From assembly GCA_034437035.1 (NCBI GenBank), contig DAOTUI010000171.1, forward strand, positions 3,674 through 67,673: a DNA stretch of 64,000 nt, read 5' to 3'. Source of the stretch: CAKZQX01 sp034437035. GTDB lineage: Bacteria; Chloroflexota; Chloroflexia; Chloroflexales; Chloroflexaceae. The stretch's first letter is position 1, and the number at the start of each line of letters is the position of its first letter. This document shows, one piece after another, positions 59,102 through 64,000 of the stretch. A program made the translations under genes and the position numbers. The notes under the pieces are model-generated. The model did not search any database, had not been told where the DNA came from, and was given only the letters and a program-made list of their open reading frames with translations.

Positions 59102-59133
59102 TCCGGTGTAGGCGCTCCGTACTATACACCGGA
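59102..59133 (+). other. Hairpin after the V4R gene
   Basis: TCCGGTGTA (59102-59110) pairs with TACACCGGA (59125-59133). It lies 2 bp after the V4R stop and has no T-run. Confidence 0.4.
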
Positions 59134-59182
59134 CGCTACTCCCCACCAGCACCCCGCATCGATCAGGCATACGTTGGACCAC

Positions 59183-59200
59183 ATCATACCATGGTATGAT
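59183..59200. promoter_or_regulatory. Perfect 18-bp palindrome upstream of the DUF4388 gene
   Basis: ATCATACCATGGTATGAT is fully self-complementary and lies 80 bp before ATG 59280, a likely operator for a dimeric regulator. The half-site ATACCA also makes the dyad at 563-580 upstream of galT. A second hairpin follows (GCTGAAGG at 59212 with CCTTCAGC at 59232, then TTCTTCCCTTT), which may be an attenuator. Confidence 0.5.
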
Positions 59201-59279
59201 AAATTAAAGAGGCTGAAGGCCGTATACCAGACCTTCAGCTTCTTCCCTTTATTTCTCTTCATATCGCTAAGGAACTACT

Positions 59280-60017
59280 ATGGCCCTCGAAGGTTCACTT
59301 CAAGATATGTCGCTCAGCGACCTCATTCAGGTCTTCCGCATGGGGCCAAAAACCGGCGTGCTGTTGCTCCTCAATGGAGACGAACGAGGAGTCATCTATG
59401 TGGCTGCCGGGCAGATGGTCGATGCGGCGATTGTACGCGGTACCGAGCGAGTTGTTGTGGCGAAGGGTGATGAGGCAGTGATCCAGATGCTCACCTGGGA
59501 TGATGCCGGCTTTGTCTTTCGCCATAACCCCTCGGTGCAAACACGCTCAATTCGGATAGAAAACGACGGAGAGTGGCTGATCCTGGAGGGGATGCGGCGG
59601 CGCGAAGATCCCATGCGCGCCATGCCCTATCAGTCGCTGTCGCTGGATACGCGCCTGCAACTGGCGCCGGTCCCCAATGATGCCAAGAGCGGCGTGAGTC
59701 TCAATGTCAATCAGTGGCGGGTCTTGAGCCAGGTTGCCAACAGCAAAGACCTGCGCGATATCTGCCGCGCCACCGGGCTGGGCACCGAGGCGGTTATCCG
59801 TACGGTCGCCGAACTAATGTCAATCGGTCTGGTGGAAGTCATGCCGTCGGAGCGCCCCAAACCTCAGGCCGCGAAGCAGTCGGCGCGTGCTGCGCGCACG
59901 CCGCAGTTAGCCTTTGCCGGAAACGGCATTCCTGGAGACGGTGGTGTTGACGAGGATCAGCCATCGGTCAGCCAGAATTTGTTGAATGCAATTATGCGCC
60001 GGATCCGCGGTTTGTAG
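59280..60017 (+). CDS. DUF4388 (PATAN-type) protein
   Basis: 245 residues. The N-terminal ~100 match DUF4388: MALEGSLQDMSLSDLIQVFRMGPKTGVLLL, GVIYVAAGQMVDAAI, FVFRHNPSV. A winged-helix-like segment follows (QWRVLSQVANSKDLRDICRATGLGTEAVIRTVAELMSIGLV), then a low-complexity tail. DUF4388 proteins are found with roadblock proteins and GTPases in bacterial polarity and gliding modules. AAGGA lies before ATG 59280. The GTPase gene begins 23 bp after its stop. Confidence 0.85.
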   Translation: MALEGSLQDMSLSDLIQVFRMGPKTGVLLLLNGDERGVIYVAAGQMVDAAIVRGTERVVVAKGDEAVIQMLTWDDAGFVFRHNPSVQTRSIRIENDGEWLILEGMRRREDPMRAMPYQSLSLDTRLQLAPVPNDAKSGVSLNVNQWRVLSQVANSKDLRDICRATGLGTEAVIRTVAELMSIGLVEVMPSERPKPQAAKQSARAARTPQLAFAGNGIPGDGGVDEDQPSVSQNLLNAIMRRIRGL

Positions 60018-60039
60018 CATGAGGAATGGCGAGATTACC

Positions 60040-60606
60040 ATGAATGCATTGAAGCTCAAGATCGTTATTACCGGAAGCTACGCTGCGGGTAAAACCCAGT
60101 TTATTCGCTCGATCAGCGATATTGACCCGGTGAGCACTGACTATGACGTGACGCCGGATGATGAACGCGAACTGAAGCACAATACGACTGTGGCGCTGGA
60201 TTTTGGGACGATCGCTATTAATGAGCGGGTTTCGCTTTACCTGTTTGGGACGCCCGGTCAGGAGCGCTTCGATTTTATGTGGGAACATTTGAGCATCGGC
60301 GCGCTGGGTTATGTGGTGATGGTGGATAGCTGCCGCCCCGGTCACTTCGCCGAGACGTTGCGCCTGATGGATCGCTTTGCCGAGATTACCGACGCACCGT
60401 TTGTGGTAGCCGCCAACAAGCAGGATGATCCGGCGGCGCTGCCGGTTAGCTATGTCCGGCGACGGCTGGGCCTTCCCCTCGAAATTCCGGTGCTGCCCTG
60501 CATTGCCACTGATCGCGCCACCGTCAAAACGGTACTGCTGACGCTGCTTCAGCAGATTGCGGCACGCGTGCCGAAGTCAGCTACGCCGTCTTCCGCTTCT
60601 GCCTAG
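60040..60606 (+). CDS. MglA/Rab-like small GTPase
   Basis: 188 residues. P-loop TGSYAAGKTQF (11-21), switch region VALDFGT, G3 replaced by LYLFGTPGQERF as in bacterial MglA-type GTPases (Phe-Gly-Thr-Pro-Gly instead of DxxG), and G4 ANKQDD. It would work as a molecular switch with the roadblock protein of the same operon. ATG 60040 fits the family start (LKIVITG); ATG 60019 just after the previous stop is an alternative that adds seven residues. Confidence 0.9.
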   Translation: MNALKLKIVITGSYAAGKTQFIRSISDIDPVSTDYDVTPDDERELKHNTTVALDFGTIAINERVSLYLFGTPGQERFDFMWEHLSIGALGYVVMVDSCRPGHFAETLRLMDRFAEITDAPFVVAANKQDDPAALPVSYVRRRLGLPLEIPVLPCIATDRATVKTVLLTLLQQIAARVPKSATPSSASA

Positions 60607-60700
60607 AAATTGAGAATGCAGAACCGCGAATCGGGAATGCAGAATTGTGACGAACCTCCTGCGCGTTTCCGTCTGGTGACGGGAAATGTTTGTGGGAGGT

Positions 60701-60790
60701 TTACTCTTCCACGCCGCAGGTTGCGTAAAATTCGAACTTCTCCAGCATTGTCTGCTCCTGCACCGGCGTCGTATCAACTGCGCTACTCAT
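60701..60790 (-). pseudogene. 29-codon remnant resembling the start of a Uma2-type protein
   Basis: GGAGGG precedes ATG 60790, which opens MSSAVDTTPVQEQTMLEKFE... and stops at TAA 60701. EKFEFYATCGVEE recalls the KFEFYxxxGVxEYW segment of Uma2 endonuclease-like proteins. Most of that family would be missing. The remaining sequence 60607-60880 shows no gene. Confidence 0.3.
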
Positions 60791-60887
60791 CGTTCGCCCT
60801 CCCCGGTAGGCCCACTCAGCGCCCTGCATGCGCATTCTGCGTCATAGCGACACAATGGCACAGCCACAAAGCAGGTGTCAATGATAC

Positions 60888-61099
60888 GACTTACGCGGTG
60901 TGCGTTCAAACGGACCGTTTGCTCTCGATAACGGCGTATTTCGCCTGCGGCAGCATGGTACTGTTTTGTCTTTTTCCGAAACATGTGGCTCGGAGCGCCA
61001 CATGTTTCGGAAAAAGAATGTCCCATTCCACCCTGCCGGAGGCGCATCGGGCCAGTTGTCCCGGCAGACGCCCGGGTTGGGAACCGACCGCGTAACTCC
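60888..61099 (+). repeat. Mosaic palindromic element, copy 17
   Basis: Ends CGACTTACGCGGT and ACCGCGTAACTCC. The central hairpin (60970-61016) is 47 nt with one mismatch, arms CTTTTTCCGAAACATGTGGC... around GGA. Direct repeats GTCAATGATA (60878-60887) and GTCAATGACA (61102-61111) match at 9 of 10. Confidence 0.9.
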
Positions 61100-61111
61100 G
61101 AGTCAATGACA

Positions 61112-61302
61112 CGACTTACGCGGTCACTGACTCGGAAGACATGTCAGCCTCCGGCTGGGCGGAAGAGACCAGATCTTGTTCACAAAAAAATTCACAACGT
61201 GAATATTTTTGTGAACAAGAACAAAGAGTACCACGCTGCCGCAGGCGAATCCGGCCATTACCATGCTCAAACGCCCAGTTTGTAGACCCACCGCGTAACG
61301 CG
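61112..61302 (-). repeat. Mosaic palindromic element, copy 18
   Basis: Ends CGACTTACGCGGT and ACCGCGTAACGCG. The core hairpin (61175-61219) is 45 nt, arms CTTGTTCACAAAAAAATTCAC around AAC with one mismatch. Its left arm contains the uninterrupted form of the site hit by MITE copy A (CACTGACTCGG). Its right arm is identical to that of copy 19 over about 80 bp. Confidence 0.9.
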
Positions 61303-61313
61303 TGTAAGTAACA

Positions 61314-61505
61314 GGTGTTACGCGGTCACGAACCCGAAAGGAAATTTCGCCTCCGGATGGGCGGAACCGACCATCCTTTTTGGAAAAAAAGTGGCTCGGA
61401 GAGCCATTTTTTTCCAAAAAGATCGAAAACGTACCATGCTGCCGCAGGCGAATCCGGCCATTACCATGCTCAAACGCCCAGTTTGTAGACCCACCGCGTA
61501 ACGCG
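61314..61505 (-). repeat. Mosaic palindromic element, copy 19
   Basis: Ends GGTGTTACGCGGT and ACCGCGTAACGCG. The core hairpin (61376-61421) has arms CTTTTTGGAAAAAAAGTGGC... with one unpaired base, related to copy 1. Direct repeats TGTAAGTAA flank it (61303-61311 and 61506-61514). Same right arm as copy 18 but different core and left arm. Confidence 0.9.
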
Positions 61506-61644
61506 TGTAAGTAATTGACATCCCTGACGCCGCGTAGTATCGTTGCTCATTTGGTCAGGGTGCGCAACCGCGTTCCCGTCCGGTCAGATGTTTCGCCGGA
61601 TGCACCTTGCCCGCGCATCTGCCCTCTGATTGAAGGAGTTCCCG

Positions 61645-62550
61645 ATGGACCGACGCGCACTACTGCCCTACCTGGTGCTCTTTGCCGGGGTCATGATCGT
61701 TTCGAGTGCGGCAATTCTGATTCGCCTGGTGCAGACGGAGGATGTGCCCTCGCTCGCCATTGCCGCACTGCGTCTCGGTATGGCTGTGCTGATCCTGACG
61801 CCGCCGGCCTGGAGTCGTGCGGGTGAGGAGTTGCGCAATCTGCGACGACGCGATATCGGGTTGAGCATCGGATCGGGGATCTTCCTGGCATTCCATTTTG
61901 CCTTCTGGATTAGCTCGCTGGAGTACACCTCGGTCGCCAGTAGCGTGGCGCTGGTGACCACCAATCCGCTCTGGGTCGGGCTGGCTTCCTGGTTGTTCCT
62001 GCGCGAGCGCCTGACCTGGCCGATTCTCAGCGGGATTGTGCTGACGATTGCGGGTAGCATTATCATCTCGCTGAGTGATGCCGGCAGCAGCCCGCACAGC
62101 GCGCCGCTGCTGGGGAACATTCTGGCCTTGCTGGGCGCGCTGACGGTCTCCGGCTATTTTCTGATCGGACGGGTGTTGCGGCGGCGGCTCTCGCTGCCGG
62201 CCTACATCTGGCTGGTCTACACGGTGGCGGCGCTGATTCTGCTGGTCTGGGCAGTGCTGGCGGGGCAGCCGCTGCTGGGCTACTCGCCGGTGGCCTACCT
62301 GCTCTTGCTGGCAATGGCGCTCGGGCCGCAACTGCTGGGGCATACCGCGTTTAACTGGGCGTTACGCTATCTCTCAGCGACATTTATCGCGATGGCGATC
62401 CTGGCCGAACCGATTAGCGCGGCACTACTGGCGCTGCTGCTCTTTGGCGAGGGCTTTACCCGGCTGCAACTGCTGGGCTTTGTGCTGCTGCTGGTGGGTA
62501 TCTACACGGCGACGTTGGGCGAGCGCCGGGCGGAGGAGGGTGAAGAGTAA
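61645..62550 (+). CDS. EamA/DMT-family membrane transporter
   Basis: 301 residues with ten hydrophobic helices in two EamA halves. FWISSLEYTSVASSVALVTTNPLWVGLASWLFLRERLTWP ends the first half. FNWALRYLSATFIAMAILAEPISAALLALLLFGEGFTRLQLLG ends the second. Members export amino acids or other metabolites; the substrate cannot be read. ATG 61645 follows AAGGAG at 6 nt. Single-gene unit, convergent with the next gene across heptad repeats. Confidence 0.88.
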   Translation: MDRRALLPYLVLFAGVMIVSSAAILIRLVQTEDVPSLAIAALRLGMAVLILTPPAWSRAGEELRNLRRRDIGLSIGSGIFLAFHFAFWISSLEYTSVASSVALVTTNPLWVGLASWLFLRERLTWPILSGIVLTIAGSIIISLSDAGSSPHSAPLLGNILALLGALTVSGYFLIGRVLRRRLSLPAYIWLVYTVAALILLVWAVLAGQPLLGYSPVAYLLLLAMALGPQLLGHTAFNWALRYLSATFIAMAILAEPISAALLALLLFGEGFTRLQLLGFVLLLVGIYTATLGERRAEEGEE

Positions 62551-62554
62551 TCTT

Positions 62555-62597
62555 ATAGTCCGTAGTCTGTAGTCTGTAGTCTGTAGCCCGTAGTCCG
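62555..62597. repeat. Heptad tandem repeat (TAGTCTG) after the DMT transporter
   Basis: About six 7-bp units TAGTCCG/TAGTCTG/TAGCCCG begin 4 bp after the stop codon. Confidence 0.8.
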
Positions 62598-62623
62598 CTG
62601 GATCAATCTCCAGTGCCGCAGGC

Positions 62624-62749
62624 TCACCGCTGCAAGCGCTCGCGGAGAGCCTGCACCCGGGCCTCGGCCGGGTCAATCACATGCGCCTTGAGCGAGGCAT
62701 GGTATGCATCATCCACCTCCTCACTATCACAGCCGTTACCGGCATTATA
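62624..62749 (-). pseudogene. C-terminal gene remnant of about 41 codons
   Basis: The minus strand reads EEVDDAYHASLKAHVIDPAEARVQALRERLQR and stops at 62624, with codon use like real genes. Upstream it runs into the CCAATCC repeat and has no convincing start. It may be the tail of a lost gene. Confidence 0.25.
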
Positions 62750-62750
62750 C

Positions 62751-62788
62751 CCAATCCCCAATCCCCAATCCCCAATCCCCAATCCCCA
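62751..62788. repeat. Heptad tandem repeat (ATCCCCA) before the LppX-like gene end
   Basis: Five exact 7-bp units (CCAATCC frame) end 3 bp before the stop codon of the minus-strand gene at 62792. Together with 62555-62597 it fills the convergent spacer. Confidence 0.85.
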
Positions 62789-62791
62789 AAC

Positions 62792-63799
62792 TCAAGGCAC
62801 CCTCGGCGCGGTGATCACAATGCCGGGGTTGTTAAAGTCGTAGTAGGTCAGGAGCGCCTGGAACTCGACTGCCGGCGTAATTGTCGGGCCGGGGCCGGTG
62901 GTCTGGGCCGGAATGGTAATCACACTGCCCTGCTGATGCAGTAACTGGTCATTCACCCCGATCCAGAGATCGATCTTGATGACTGCGTCGTCCGGCAGCA
63001 TGGTTGTATCCGGCTCAACGGCCATATTCAGTGCATTGAACTGGCTGCCGGTCAGCCAGAGCTGGTAGTGGTGGGTTATGATCCCGCGCACACTATCCTG
63101 CCCCAGGTAGACAATCCCGTTGGCATACTCCGGGAGTCGCGCCAGTTGCGCATCAAGCGGCAGACTCGCGCGCAGGATAGGCGGCAAATCTTGCGCAACG
63201 CGTATCCATCGGCCCTGATTGATGTAGAGGTCGGGGCCGATGCGGATGATTTCGACCGTTTCGTTTGTGCCCGCCGTGGTAATCCGCGCATACACCTGGT
63301 CGGGCAGGACCAGCGCGCCATTCCCGTAGGCGACCTCCTGAGTCGGGCCGATCTGGGATTGGAGCATCAGGTCAAATCGCGCTGAGGTAAAAGCAGTGAT
63401 TACCGGCAACTGGTCTATCTCAGTCGTTGGTGTGATCTCAAAGGGAATAACATACTGCACGCCGCTGTCAATGCCACGCGCAACCATTTCCCAGGGGCCG
63501 GGTTGCGTAGCGGGACCGGGTACCCAGCTCCAGGTAGCAACCCCCTCGGCGTTTGCATTCCGCAGATCATCGGGATACAATTCTGCCGTTTGTCCATTGG
63601 GGGTGTTGAGCCAGACCGCAATCGGTTCATCGACGAGAAATCCCGTCGCAAAAAAAGCAAAGCGTGTCCCAGCCGGGCCGGCAGTCGGTTCCACACCGGC
63701 CTGCGCCGGGCCCGGCGGTTGCGCCATGACCGACCCGGGCCCAATCGCCGCCCCAACAAGAAAAAGTATGGTCAGCAGACTGCGAAGCGTGTGGTTCAT
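62792..63799 (-). CDS. Secreted LppX/LprG-like protein
   Basis: 335 residues. Signal peptide MNHTLRSLLTILFLVGAAIGPGSVMAQ. An early beta domain (GPAGTRFAFFATGFLVDEPIAVWLNTPNG) is followed from about residue 130 by an LppX_LprAFG/LolA-like half-barrel (LMLQSQIGPTQEVAYGNGALVLPDQVYARITT, VEIIRIGPDLYINQGRWIRV, HHYQLWLTGSQFNALNM, IKIDLWIGVNDQLLHQ). Relatives carry lipids or glycolipids across the envelope. There is no lipobox Cys. AAGGAG precedes ATG 63799. It lacks the FLPLI-type tail of the other exported proteins. Confidence 0.72.
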   Translation of the reverse strand: MNHTLRSLLTILFLVGAAIGPGSVMAQPPGPAQAGVEPTAGPAGTRFAFFATGFLVDEPIAVWLNTPNGQTAELYPDDLRNANAEGVATWSWVPGPATQPGPWEMVARGIDSGVQYVIPFEITPTTEIDQLPVITAFTSARFDLMLQSQIGPTQEVAYGNGALVLPDQVYARITTAGTNETVEIIRIGPDLYINQGRWIRVAQDLPPILRASLPLDAQLARLPEYANGIVYLGQDSVRGIITHHYQLWLTGSQFNALNMAVEPDTTMLPDDAVIKIDLWIGVNDQLLHQQGSVITIPAQTTGPGPTITPAVEFQALLTYYDFNNPGIVITAPRVP

Positions 63800-63874
63800 C
63801 GTGCATGCTCCTTACACTGTTTTGGTTGACTCGACAGGTTCCAGTTGGGAGAACTTCTCCAACTCTCACTGACA

Positions 63875-64000
63875 CGACTTACGCGGTCGGTATTCAAATC
63901 AGGCATGTGCCTGGATGAACGGCCCGATTCGCCTGCGGCAGCGTGGTACTGGTTTATCTTTTTCACAAAAATGTTGCACTTTGTGCAACATTTTTGTGAA
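63875..64000 (+). repeat. Mosaic palindromic element, copy 20, cut by the window end
   Basis: Left end CGACTTACGCGGT, arm with CAGGCATGTGCCTG, then TTCGCCTGCGGCAGCGTGGTAC. The core starts at 63958 with CTTTTTCACAAAAATGTTGC and a TTT loop; the complementary arm runs into the window end. Confidence 0.88.

Overview
The window looks like a chromosomal segment of a Chloroflexota bacterium, most likely class Chloroflexia (Chloroflexus/Roseiflexus/Oscillochloris relatives). This is inferred from gene content, not from a database match: a FabL-type enoyl reductase, an alpha/beta-hydrolase–OsmC fusion, an EF-G-like second copy, a roadblock/DUF4388/small-GTPase operon, a sigma–CHAT cassette, and secreted proteins ending in a short FLPLI/YLPIV-type tail. 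Housekeeping genes are dispersed and point both ways (galT, tpiA, fabL, coaE, trmD, pcm, tRNA-Ile and tRNA-Ala). There is no rRNA, CRISPR array, intact IS or prophage.

Layout. 1-4.3 kb: start of galT, an array of palindromic repeats, then a nucleoside-type ABC ATPase and one permease. 4.8-11.7 kb: ECF sigma factor, pcm, site-2 protease homologue, tpiA, VWA protein, fabL, two tRNAs. 12.3-20.5 kb: a one-direction cassette of sigma factor, anti-sigma-like protein, TPR-CHAT protease, BNR-repeat protein and a BTRD1/serine hydrolase. 21-30 kb: hybrid histidine kinase, coaE, an amidohydrolase–CYTH fusion, a sulfite-oxidase-like enzyme, trmD and a hydrolase. 30-37 kb: FtsJ-like methyltransferase, small DNA-binding proteins, paired receiver proteins, a resolvase-like fragment, an MFS transporter, a TPR protein and a 13-residue-repeat protein. 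Near 38.97 kb two truncated genes meet head to head. 40.6-45.1 kb: a lower-GC operon of DNA methylase, ComEC-like metallo-beta-lactamase, a very small ORF and a zinc-finger/RelE-like protein, a candidate defence or toxin-antitoxin module. 45-50 kb: hydrolase-OsmC fusion and EF-G-like GTPase. 49.7-56.3 kb: two lipoproteins, one a 1740-residue fusion of four phosphatase/phytase-type domains. 57.3-60.6 kb: an operon joining a cytosolic PhnD-like binding protein to roadblock, V4R, DUF4388 and MglA-like GTPase proteins. The last 3 kb carry a DMT transporter and an LppX-like secreted protein.

The most unusual content is repetitive DNA. (1) About 20 copies of a roughly 190-bp mosaic palindromic element fill intergenic spaces. 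Each has GTTACGCGGT-type inverted ends, an inner TTCGCCTGCGGCAG/CTGCCGGAGGCGAA pair and, in most copies, a central hairpin of almost constant length (47 nt) whose two arms change together. Several copies are flanked by 9-10 bp direct repeats. (2) Four copies of a second, 108-109 bp MITE-like element (ends GGGAAGCGGAA/TTCCGCTTCCC) each have a perfect 3-bp TNA-type target duplication. One is nested in a palindromic element and one sits exactly at a stop codon. (3) Heptad-period tandem repeats (7 or 14 bp) lie between four convergent gene pairs. All functional statements rest on motif recognition by eye; no search or folding program was run.
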